Below are positions 1 to 6,332 of a stretch of DNA of 8,173 nt, in pieces. The notes under the pieces were generated by a model, which saw only the letters and a list, made by a program, of their open reading frames with translations, made no database searches and had not been told where the DNA came from. How positions within the stretch are numbered: the stretch's first letter is position 1; every line of letters starts with the position of its first letter. The translations under genes were made by a program, and so were the position numbers. The stretch comes from Peptococcaceae bacterium UBA2264 (GTDB taxonomy: Bacteria; Bacillota; Desulfitobacteriia; Desulfitobacteriales; Desulfitobacteriaceae), in NCBI GenBank assembly GCA_002347475.1, contig DDXI01000067.1, forward strand, positions 1-8,173, read 5' to 3'.

Positions 1-169
1 GCTTCCAGGGTAGTGTTATCTCTCTTTACCAAAGCTACTGCCAAGATAAGTCATCTCCCTCTACTGTTCTGACTGAATATTCATAATACTCTATCATTTT
101 TAGCAGGAAGATTCAAGACTGGACGGTCACTTAACCTGGATTATCACTTGATCAGGACTATCCATTGCC
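1..169. other. Region downstream of the MBL gene, no supported gene
   Basis: This stretch lies 3' of the minus-strand MBL gene and reaches the left edge. The plus-strand frames entering from the edge close early, with TAG at 11-13, TGA at 70-72 and TAA at 84-86, and the short peptides they encode are not recognisable. On the minus strand a 20-codon ATG frame begins near base 98 but has no ribosome binding site. I looked for a rho-independent terminator for the minus-strand gene and found none: the CCTG/CAGG pairing around 136-157 has a poorly matched interior and no following T-run. A 10-bp palindrome, TGAATATTCA, lies at 74-83; it is short and may be chance. Confidence 0.6.
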
Positions 170-1201
170 TTACATTTCTATGGCGCTGCTCCGCCGATAC
201 TCTGCCCTGGCTTTGCCTGCTGCCGGGACGCAGCTGAATCCTGGCTTGGTTTGAAAACTATAAACACCGTTTTCCAGCCGGCCTTCGACAAGCCCCTCTT
301 CCTGCAGGATATCCAGATGACCCCAAACCTCGGAAACCCCCAAAACATTGTTATAGCCATCCAGACCCTGGTATAAGGCCACAGCCAGCTGGTAAGGCGA
401 GAGTGGTTTGGCCCGGAGAGTCTCGGCAATTAATTGGGTACGCAGCCGGTGGTGCTCCCTGATTTCGGCGATCCGTTTTTTTAATTCCGTAAACGGCCGG
501 CCATGGCCGGGATAGACCTTAGTCACAGGAAGTTTCTCCAGCAAATCCAGGCTGCTCATATATTGTTTCAGGGATTTATAACGGCCGTCAGGAGCTTGGG
601 GGTCAATCTCCAGCTGGGGATTTGGCGTGACCCGGGCCAGCAGAGTATCTCCGCAAAAAAGGATCCCCTGTTGGCGCAAAAAGAAACACAGATGGCCCAG
701 AGCATGCCCGGGGGTATGATAGACCTCCAGCTCGAAATCCTTAAAGGGCAGAACCTCGCCGCCCTTCAAAAGAGTATATTCCACCAGGGGCTGGGCTATA
801 GGGATCCGGTTTTGGGTAGCGGCTAAAACTTCGGCAAAAATTTCCGCCGAAACACCCCCGGTCGCCAGCACAGCTGCTTTACCCGAAATAAAGCGAACCC
901 AGCCGTCCATTTTCAGTTTTTCCGCCTCATGCACATAGATTTCCGCTCCGGAAGCCTCGGCAATCCTGACCGCCAAACCGGAGTGGTCATAATCTCCGTG
1001 GGTGATGAGGATCCGTCGGATATCTCGCAGACTGTACCCCAGGCTCTGCAGACCGGCCCGCAGAGCACCCTCGGACTCCTCCGAGAGCAGACCGGTATCG
1101 ATCAGGGTTAAAGGTTCCGCCTTTATGAGATAGACATTGATAGGTCCGACTGAAAAAATGGTCGGGATCCGGAGTTGTGACACTAAGGATGTGTCCTGCA
1201 C
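170..1201 (-). CDS. MBL-fold metallo-hydrolase with C-terminal winged-helix-like region
   Basis: This 343-residue protein is a probable cytoplasmic zinc or di-metal hydrolase of the metallo-beta-lactamase superfamily; its substrate cannot be read from sequence. The metal-site motifs are all present: T67-H-G-D-Y-D-H73, H166 in HTPGHALGH, D185 in FCGDTLL and H233 in YPGHGRPF. The first motif is HxDxDH rather than the commoner HxHxDH, so D70 stands where the second histidine usually is; I know this variant from some Firmicute MBL proteins. Residues about 250-317 resemble the winged-helix tail (BLACT_WH type) found in LACTB2-like and related MBL hydrolases. The last 25 or so residues are a basic, low-information tail. 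No signal peptide or membrane segment is seen. The start is GTG, chosen because GGAGGA lies 9 nt upstream and the fold begins soon after. It is the third gene on the minus strand, 140 bp after the activase, and could be co-transcribed or have its own promoter. Alternatives are a glyoxalase-II-like thioester hydrolase or a lactonase. Confidence 0.9.
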   Translation of the reverse strand: MQDTSLVSQLRIPTIFSVGPINVYLIKAEPLTLIDTGLLSEESEGALRAGLQSLGYSLRDIRRILITHGDYDHSGLAVRIAEASGAEIYVHEAEKLKMDGWVRFISGKAAVLATGGVSAEIFAEVLAATQNRIPIAQPLVEYTLLKGGEVLPFKDFELEVYHTPGHALGHLCFFLRQQGILFCGDTLLARVTPNPQLEIDPQAPDGRYKSLKQYMSSLDLLEKLPVTKVYPGHGRPFTELKKRIAEIREHHRLRTQLIAETLRAKPLSPYQLAVALYQGLDGYNNVLGVSEVWGHLDILQEEGLVEGRLENGVYSFQTKPGFSCVPAAGKARAEYRRSSAIEM

Positions 1202-1210
1202 TGCTGTTTA

Positions 1211-1216
1211 TCCTCC
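1211..1216 (-). promoter_or_regulatory. Ribosome binding site of the MBL gene (decides a GTG start)
   Basis: On the minus strand this reads GGAGGA, 9 nt before the GTG at 1201-1199. No ATG in the MBL frame lies at a suitable distance, and the next in-frame GTG (codon 7) has no Shine-Dalgarno sequence, so the GTG at 1201 is the best start. Confidence 0.7.
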
Positions 1217-1291
1217 AGAAGTCGTATTTATCTAACTTAGTTTCTGTGACCAACACTTTTAGTTCCCTTGTCAGCCTATTGAACATAACTA

Positions 1292-1338
1292 TTCAGTATA
1301 TTATACCATCTACATACCGTTCAGTATATTATACTATC
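1292..1338. repeat. Tandem 19-bp repeats each containing a palindrome
   Basis: The plus strand carries TTCAGTATATTATACCATC at 1292-1310 and TTCAGTATATTATACTATC at 1320-1338. The two copies differ at one base and lie 28 bp apart start to start, separated by 9 bp. Each copy contains the odd-centred palindrome GTATA-T-TATAC; in the second copy it extends to AGTATATTATACT. The flanking bases also share a TATGT-like stretch on the minus strand, so the duplicated unit may be about 28 bp. The pair sits between the activase stop codon and the MBL start codon, where operators or promoters of the MBL gene would be expected. Paired palindromes at a regular spacing fit cooperative binding of a dimeric regulator, but that function is inferred. 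Seen directly: the repeat and its symmetry. Confidence 0.85.
1300..1328 (-). promoter_or_regulatory. Possible promoter of the MBL gene
   Basis: On the minus strand a perfect -10 hexamer TATAAT (1305 to 1300) is preceded, after 17 bp, by TATACT (1328 to 1323), which matches the TTGACA -35 consensus at only three of six positions. The -10 lies in one repeat copy and the -35 in the other, so a protein bound to the palindromes would cover the promoter. The implied transcript would start near 1293 and have a leader of about 90 nt. The weak -35 and the general AT-richness keep confidence modest; the MBL gene could equally be transcribed by read-through from the activase, since no terminator is seen between them. 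Confidence 0.4.
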
Positions 1339-1341
1339 ATA

Positions 1342-4300
1342 TCAGGCACTTTCTGTTTTAATTTTCCTGATCAGCTCATTGATCCGGGCTACCTGCAGGG
1401 CAAAAGCCTCCAGTCTCACATCTATCAACTGCGGAAAAGCGCTGCCATCCGATTCGATACTCAGGAAAGGCAAATTCGGATAAACTTGCATAACCTTTTG
1501 GACCATTTCCTGCAGGGAAATTTTCTCTTTATGCTTGCTTAACTGCTGATTCAGCACTGCTTCAGCAATTCTGGAAGGCATACAGCCGAAAGGACCGATG
1601 GAAATGATACCGTCAACATGATCGACTATTTCCATGAGGGCAGTACCGATAGTCAGAATGGCTTCCCCGGAAAGATAAGGGGATATCAAATCCTGAGCGC
1701 CGGCAATTACTTTATCGATGTCGATTATGTGGTATTCATAGAGATTGGACTTGGCCAGAATGCCTTTAATTTCCTTTTCAACTTTTCTTCTGGCGATATT
1801 TTCGATATAGAGATTTACCTTATCCCTTAAATCAGCCGACTCGGAGAGGTTATTTTTTACCAGATAATCGCAGTAATATATCCATTCGGCTACAGAGGCG
1901 ATTTTGGTTATGATGCCTTTGCGGGCCAGTTTCTGAACCAGATATTGTTTGGAAAAGTCATCCCGCCGGACGTAGATTTCCCCCACAACAGTCACTTTTT
2001 TGGCCGCTGCCAGAGGTTGTTTCAAAGGGATCAGGGCCAGGTTGGCAGCCACATCTTCCAGGGCGTTTTTGAGCCCGGCCCAGCTGTCTTTCTCGATGCT
2101 TGTTTCCAGTTGCTGCACACACTGGCTGAATATCTTCAGGGCTTGGTCCTGTTCTGCTGCCAGGACCAGAATAGCACTGTAGATATCCTGCATGATATCG
2201 GATATTACCACCGAATTCCAGGCACTGAGCTTGTATTTGATCCCCAGACCTCCGTAACTGTTGCCTGAAGAGAGGGTCAGGAGGGCGACATTACTGATAC
2301 CCATCTTTTTCATCAGATTCTCGGTATAGACATGATACTGGCCAAAACGGCAGGGATCGGGTGCTTCGGGCATAAAGTAGACGATTGTCCTCTGCTCATT
2401 TTTGTGGTTATGCAGATAAGTCAATAGACTTCCCACAGTCAGAATCAGGGGCAGACATTCCTTGCAGGTGGAATTGGCCCTGCCCAATTGCAGCTCGGCT
2501 TCCGAGGGAGCTGCCAGGGCTTCGGCATCTATGCCAACTTTGCGGAAAGAGGCGGCCAGGTAGGTGGAGCCGATATGGCCCATGGAAGGAATCACAACCT
2601 TGACCGAAGGGTCTGTCAGGGCAATATATTCGCCGGTGGCTAACTTGACCATCTTTTTCTGATAATCATACTGGGCAATGGGAGTTTCCGGGCCGCGCTC
2701 AGCAGTGTCGGGCTGGTAATTGACGATGACATCTATAAAGGCGTCGATGCGGGTATCAACCCCGGCATCGGCAGTATGACTGTCGAGTTCCAGGGTCAGA
2801 GACGGTTTTTGGCCCATTATATTCCGGAAATAGGTAACAATGAAGGAATCCGGGCCGCAGCTGAAATTGGTAATGTAGATGCCGAAAAGCCGGGGATGGC
2901 GTTTGACCAGTTTGGCTGCTTTCAGAATCATCTGGCCCATGGACCAGTACATTTTATGCTGAGGTTCTTCGCTCTCCAAAGGCAGGAAATCATAAGGGAT
3001 TATCTTATACCCCCGGGAAGCGACTTTTTCCGGCACACCCATATTCCCCTCCTGGACCAGAGCATTATAGGGCCGGCCGAACAAGATCAGGGCTTTTTCA
3101 CCCGTTTGTTCGAGCTCGCTCAGGAATTTCTCCCCTATAGTATGGCACTTCTGCAGAAATTGTTTCTGGATCCCGGAGGCATAAAGATATGCGGCCGCTG
3201 CCCGGTTTTTACTGATACCCAAAGTCTGGCCTATTTCCAGAAACTTATCCCTGATACTGTCATAACCCTGGGCAAAATCCAGCACAGGGGCAATGATTTT
3301 TTTATTGCCGCTGCCAAAGTTTGTTCGCAGATAGTAGCTTTCTCCCTGAACCAGAGGGCAGGTCAGGCTGATCGGGATGCTGTTTTCCACAAACATCCCT
3401 TTGACATGAGGCAGGAAGACATAATCCACATCCATCTTCAGGATCTCCTTGAAGTATTCATGGGCCTGGTTGACAGGAAAACAGAAGGTGGAATCCTTTT
3501 TAGTGACTGTTTTTTCTTTGACATCCGCTTTCACCGGCAGGACTACTGCAAAACCGAGTTTATGGAAGAAATTATAATAAAGCGGGAAAAGCGTATTGAC
3601 CAGCAAGGATTTATTGACAGCTATTTTCCGGGCTCCGCTTTCCGGAGGATTCAAATCATAGCTGAATTCCCCATAAACCATTTCTTCCCGCAGCTTGACC
3701 AGATTATTGCTGACCGCATCAATTTTACCGGTACTGATTGTGCTGTACTTGCCGCAGATACCGCCAAAGGGGTATTTATGGCCTTCAATTTCTATAATGG
3801 AAATGGAACATTTCCGGTCACATTCAATATTGCCGCCCTGGCAGATGAAAGGCTTGTCATATTTCACCTCTCGCCCGATCAGCTGCGCCAGATCAAAAGG
3901 AGCTTCCTTGACTATCCCGTTTGCAATCTTGTCCTTGACCATGAGGGCAACCCCAAAACAGCCCATCAGCCCCGGTTCCGGAGGAACAATTATCTCCCGG
4001 TTTAAAAGAGAAGCCATGGCCACGGGAATGGCTTGATTATAGCAGACCCCGCCCTGCATAAAAATCTTTTGGCCAACAAAGCGGTCTCCTTTGACCCGGT
4101 TCAAATAATTCTTGCAAATTGAATAAACCAGGCCGGCTACAACATCATTTTTCCCGATATTTTCCTGCAAGGCTGTTTTGATATCACTGCCAATAAAGGC
4201 AGCACACTGATCGTTAAAATCCGGAGGCTGCAAACCTTCCAGGGCAATAGTCTGAATGCTGTAAACATCGGTATTGAGAAATTCCTGGGCGCTTTCCTCC

Positions 4301-5598
4301 AGAAAAGAACCTGTTCCGGCTGAGCAGGCCTCATTCATGGCATAATCGCAGGGAACTCCGTTGATGATATGGGTATATTTGGCATCCTGGCCGCCGATTT
4401 CAAATATGGTATCCACTTCAGGATCGAAGTAGACAGCTGCCATGGCATGAGCGCTTATCTCGTTATAGACACAGTTGGTAAGGGCATGCAGGCCGGCAAT
4501 TTGCCTGCCGGAACCGGTCACTCCCAGGCCGACGATTTCCAGCCGGCACTTCAGATCATTTTGCAGGGAGAGATAGCAGTTCTTGGCCGCCTTAATGGGA
4601 TCGCCCAATGTTTTCACATAGATGGAAGCCAAAATAGCATTATCCCGCATCCGAACCAGAACAGCTTTGGTCGTGGTGGAACCGACATCAAGGCCCAGGA
4701 TACACTTGTCGCCCTCCTGCATCCCGCCCATTTTCAGGCCCTTAAACTGTACTTTGGATTGCGCTAATTTTAAGGCCGGTAAAATAGAGAAGGATTTTTT
4801 TTCATCCAAAAAGATGGCTTCTACATCGGTGACAGGCATGGTCTCACGCTCCAGCGCCCACAAGGCACAGCCCAGGGCTTCAAAGGAGGCTGCTTCCGTG
4901 GGTACCACCATCTGAGGAAGGCGTTTGTGCAGACTGGTTACCATTACCCTGTTTTTGGTGCAGCCACCGGTTAACCAGACTTTCCGGGAGACATTTTCAC
5001 CCAGATGTTCCAGGATCCTCTCCCCCATCATCTCACAGAGACCGGCTATGATCTCAGCTTTATCCTGTCCCTTGTTCAAAGCATGGGTACAGTCGCTTTT
5101 ACAGAAAACAGAACAGCGTCCGGAAACAACATAGGGTTTTTCCGCAAGGGGAATCTCGTTGACTTCATCTAAACTGATTCCCATGCGCTTGATCTGCTGC
5201 AAAAAAAATTCTCCCGTGCCGGAAGCGCATTTGTTGCCGGTAAAGATGTTAATTATTTTGTCACTGGAGTCTACCTCATAGGTCGTAAATGTTTCCCCGC
5301 CGGCGCAGGAGATATAGTTAGTTTCGCCGTAAGTATCTTTTAAGAAGGAGTAGGCGTATTCAATAGCCTCCGGTTCCGAGATAGAGGATAAATTCAGCAG
5401 ATTCTTGAATTTCCGGCCTGTAACAGCTATTTTGCTGCTGAGCTGCAAATCCTCAGCTGAAACCAGTTCCAGAAAGGTCTTTTTAATATTGCCGTCATGG
5501 AGTTTGGCCGTGATATTTACTACCTGTACCTGATCATTCTTTTCCACATCCACCCGGGTTATAGTTGATGCTCCCAGGCATATTCCTATTGCGTGCAT
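1342..5598 (-). CDS. Giant fused acyl-CoA dehydratase activase (two BcrAD/BadFG/HgdC-type domains, DUF2229 and C-terminal cysteine-rich region)
   Basis: This 1418-residue cytoplasmic protein belongs to the family of ATP-dependent activases that push electrons to 2-hydroxyacyl-CoA dehydratases and benzoyl-CoA reductases. Residues 1-250 form a first ASKHA-fold activase domain with C124 (KCASGTGEF) and C162 (GRCSVFCKSDC). Residues 298-560 form a second, with phosphate motif GLDVGSTTTK (302-311), IGGQDAKY (401-408), C425 (ACSAGTGSF) and C465 (QCAAF). In HgdC each subunit gives two such cysteines, about 39 residues apart, to one shared [4Fe-4S] cluster; here the spacings are 38 and 40. The first domain has GICLGASTIT in place of the acidic phosphate motif, so its ATP site looks degenerate. 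C586, C593, C597 and C615 follow, then a DUF2229-like region (about 655-960; C706, C747, C914) and a COG3581-like region (about 998-1345; C1045, C1048, C1083, C1339). Typical activases are about 260 residues, but fused forms of this size exist in anaerobes. It is coupled to the upstream thioesterase gene. No dehydratase subunit is nearby, so the electron acceptor is unknown; the C-terminal part may itself be catalytic. Confidence 0.92.
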   Translation of the reverse strand: MHAIGICLGASTITRVDVEKNDQVQVVNITAKLHDGNIKKTFLELVSAEDLQLSSKIAVTGRKFKNLLNLSSISEPEAIEYAYSFLKDTYGETNYISCAGGETFTTYEVDSSDKIINIFTGNKCASGTGEFFLQQIKRMGISLDEVNEIPLAEKPYVVSGRCSVFCKSDCTHALNKGQDKAEIIAGLCEMMGERILEHLGENVSRKVWLTGGCTKNRVMVTSLHKRLPQMVVPTEAASFEALGCALWALERETMPVTDVEAIFLDEKKSFSILPALKLAQSKVQFKGLKMGGMQEGDKCILGLDVGSTTTKAVLVRMRDNAILASIYVKTLGDPIKAAKNCYLSLQNDLKCRLEIVGLGVTGSGRQIAGLHALTNCVYNEISAHAMAAVYFDPEVDTIFEIGGQDAKYTHIINGVPCDYAMNEACSAGTGSFLEESAQEFLNTDVYSIQTIALEGLQPPDFNDQCAAFIGSDIKTALQENIGKNDVVAGLVYSICKNYLNRVKGDRFVGQKIFMQGGVCYNQAIPVAMASLLNREIIVPPEPGLMGCFGVALMVKDKIANGIVKEAPFDLAQLIGREVKYDKPFICQGGNIECDRKCSISIIEIEGHKYPFGGICGKYSTISTGKIDAVSNNLVKLREEMVYGEFSYDLNPPESGARKIAVNKSLLVNTLFPLYYNFFHKLGFAVVLPVKADVKEKTVTKKDSTFCFPVNQAHEYFKEILKMDVDYVFLPHVKGMFVENSIPISLTCPLVQGESYYLRTNFGSGNKKIIAPVLDFAQGYDSIRDKFLEIGQTLGISKNRAAAAYLYASGIQKQFLQKCHTIGEKFLSELEQTGEKALILFGRPYNALVQEGNMGVPEKVASRGYKIIPYDFLPLESEEPQHKMYWSMGQMILKAAKLVKRHPRLFGIYITNFSCGPDSFIVTYFRNIMGQKPSLTLELDSHTADAGVDTRIDAFIDVIVNYQPDTAERGPETPIAQYDYQKKMVKLATGEYIALTDPSVKVVIPSMGHIGSTYLAASFRKVGIDAEALAAPSEAELQLGRANSTCKECLPLILTVGSLLTYLHNHKNEQRTIVYFMPEAPDPCRFGQYHVYTENLMKKMGISNVALLTLSSGNSYGGLGIKYKLSAWNSVVISDIMQDIYSAILVLAAEQDQALKIFSQCVQQLETSIEKDSWAGLKNALEDVAANLALIPLKQPLAAAKKVTVVGEIYVRRDDFSKQYLVQKLARKGIITKIASVAEWIYYCDYLVKNNLSESADLRDKVNLYIENIARRKVEKEIKGILAKSNLYEYHIIDIDKVIAGAQDLISPYLSGEAILTIGTALMEIVDHVDGIISIGPFGCMPSRIAEAVLNQQLSKHKEKISLQEMVQKVMQVYPNLPFLSIESDGSAFPQLIDVRLEAFALQVARINELIRKIKTESA

Positions 5599-5607
5599 AC
5601 CGTTTTA

Positions 5608-5613
5608 CCTCCT
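5608..5613 (-). promoter_or_regulatory. Ribosome binding site of the activase, overlapping the thioesterase stop codon
   Basis: On the minus strand the sequence TAGGAGGTAAAACGGTATG shows AGGAGG sharing two bases with the TAG stop of the upstream gene, 9 nt before the activase ATG. Ribosomes ending on the thioesterase would be placed on this site, which points to translational coupling. Confidence 0.85.
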
Positions 5614-6085
5614 ACAATTCCACTGGTCCGGCAAAAGTTTTCTTATAGAAAAAGGTTCCCGTACCTGTGGCTATGAGCTTGCCATTTTCGTCAGTGATAC
5701 TCGTTTCGGCAAAAAATACTTTTTTACTGGTCTTGTTAACCTTACCGACAGCGGTGATTTCATTTCCTGCTTCTCCGGCAGCCAGGAAGGATATATTGAT
5801 GTTGCCGGTCACAGCAACTATTCCCTTGGTAATACAGGCCAAACCCATGCTGATATCAGCCAGGGTAGCCACGGCCCCCCCATGCAAGGTGTCATAAGTA
5901 TCGGTCTTGGAATTTTCCGCTGTCAGTCTGATAACCGCTTTGCCGGATCCCAAGCTCATAAGCCTGGACCCTATATAATTCCCGAAATAGTTTTTCTCAT
6001 ATAATCCCAGAATCCTGCTGTAAATCTCCGGATCCAGGCCCAGGTTTTCAATTTCCGCTCCCCTAGCTTTCTGGTTGTCTTTCAT
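5612..6085 (-). CDS. PaaI-family hotdog-fold thioesterase
   Basis: This 157-residue protein is a single-domain hotdog acyl-CoA thioesterase of the PaaI/YdiI type, which usually works as a tetramer in the cytoplasm and cleaves acyl- or aryl-CoA thioesters to free acid and CoA. The signature lies at residues 66-81, TLHGGAVATLADISMG: H68-G69-G70 starts the central helix and D77 matches the catalytic acidic residue of the family. Further typical elements are TGNINISFLAA (93-103) and the final strands around KKVFFAETSITDENGKLIATG. The length is normal, with a somewhat long N-terminal helix. It starts at ATG with a G-rich ribosome binding site (AGGGGG) 5 nt upstream. It is the first gene of the minus-strand operon and ends 13 bp before the activase. 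This suggests clearance of CoA esters in the pathway the activase serves, but the substrate is not readable from sequence. Confidence 0.92.
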   Translation of the reverse strand: MKDNQKARGAEIENLGLDPEIYSRILGLYEKNYFGNYIGSRLMSLGSGKAVIRLTAENSKTDTYDTLHGGAVATLADISMGLACITKGIVAVTGNINISFLAAGEAGNEITAVGKVNKTSKKVFFAETSITDENGKLIATGTGTFFYKKTFAGPVEL

Positions 6086-6145
6086 GATTTCCCCCTGCAG
6101 CAGTACTTGTCCCTGATAGCCTTGTTGAAATTACTTTTCTAAAAT

Positions 6146-6151
6146 ATTATA
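6146..6151 (-). promoter_or_regulatory. Possible -10 of the thioesterase-activase operon
   Basis: The minus strand reads TATAAT here, about 60 bp before the thioesterase ATG, in AT-rich DNA. No good -35 lies 16-18 bp upstream; a TTGAGT at 6167-6162 is only 10 bp away, and would instead pair at 15 bp with a TATTTT. The exact promoter is therefore uncertain, although one is needed in this divergent region. The extended core TATAATAT also occurs in both repeat copies ahead of the MBL gene, which may only reflect AT-rich -10 sequence. Confidence 0.35.
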
Positions 6152-6235
6152 TTCCATTTTAACTCAAAGGGCATTATTTTCAGTAATTATTATTTTATTT
6201 GCTGCACGATTCTTATATTTTGTTCCCGGCAATTC

Positions 6236-6244
6236 TGTTATAAT
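6236..6244 (+). promoter_or_regulatory. carB: Extended -10 promoter of carB
   Basis: TGTTATAAT is a perfect extended -10 (TGnTATAAT). A -35 at 16-18 bp spacing is poor (for example TATTTT at 6216-6221), and the better-looking TTGTTC at 6220-6225 is only 13 bp away, so the extended -10 probably compensates. Transcription would start near 6251, giving a leader of about 80 nt before the carB ATG. Confidence 0.65.
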
Positions 6245-6320
6245 CTATGTGGTTAATTATTCCGCTAAGAAGAATGAAATTATAAACCTGATAATAAAGT
6301 ATCATTATATAGCATTAAAC

Positions 6321-6328
6321 AGGAGGAG
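6321..6328 (+). promoter_or_regulatory. carB: Ribosome binding site of carB
   Basis: AGGAGGAG lies 4 nt from the ATG at 6333, a near-perfect Shine-Dalgarno sequence that fixes the start. The resulting N-terminus, MPKRTDI, is the same as that of well-known CarB proteins. Confidence 0.85.
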
Positions 6329-6332
6329 AAAT

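Larger units (their letters stand above)
6086..6332. other. Divergent intergenic region between the thioesterase and carB
   Basis: This AT-rich region separates two genes pointing away from each other, so it must contain at least two promoters. It holds no ORF of note. Between the carB -10 and its start lies an imperfect inverted repeat, TTAATTATTC (6253-6262) with GAATGAAATTA (6272-6282), and a weak 5-bp hairpin TGATA/TATCA at 6289-6304. I see no T-box, PyrR-type antiterminator or terminator hairpin followed by a T-run in the roughly 80-nt leader. Confidence 0.7.

Noticed and set aside
74..83. TGAATATTCA palindrome, considered as an ARG-box half or operator
   Set aside because: It is too short for an ARG box, lies 3' of the MBL gene rather than before a visible gene, and a 10-bp AT-rich palindrome is expected by chance.
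136..157. Possible terminator hairpin CCTG...CAGG downstream of the MBL gene
   Set aside because: Only four outer base pairs form cleanly, the inner ATCA/TGAT pairing leaves a 2-nt loop, and no T-run follows in either direction.
987..1286. Minus-strand 99-codon frame starting with ATG just upstream of the MBL start
   Set aside because: It overlaps the MBL N-terminus in another frame. The MBL frame has the family motifs and a good ribosome binding site, while this one has no recognisable content.
2776..4005. Long open frame (409 codons) on the plus strand
   Set aside because: It lies wholly antisense to the activase gene, whose domains and motifs are clear through the same stretch. The translated antisense protein shows no recognisable motif, and such open antisense frames are common in genes with this codon bias.
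5089..5115. Cysteine series C162-x3-C166-x3-C170 in the activase, considered as a radical-SAM motif
   Set aside because: Radical SAM enzymes use Cx3Cx2C; the spacing here differs, and the surrounding sequence is that of an ASKHA activase, so a radical-SAM role is not supported.
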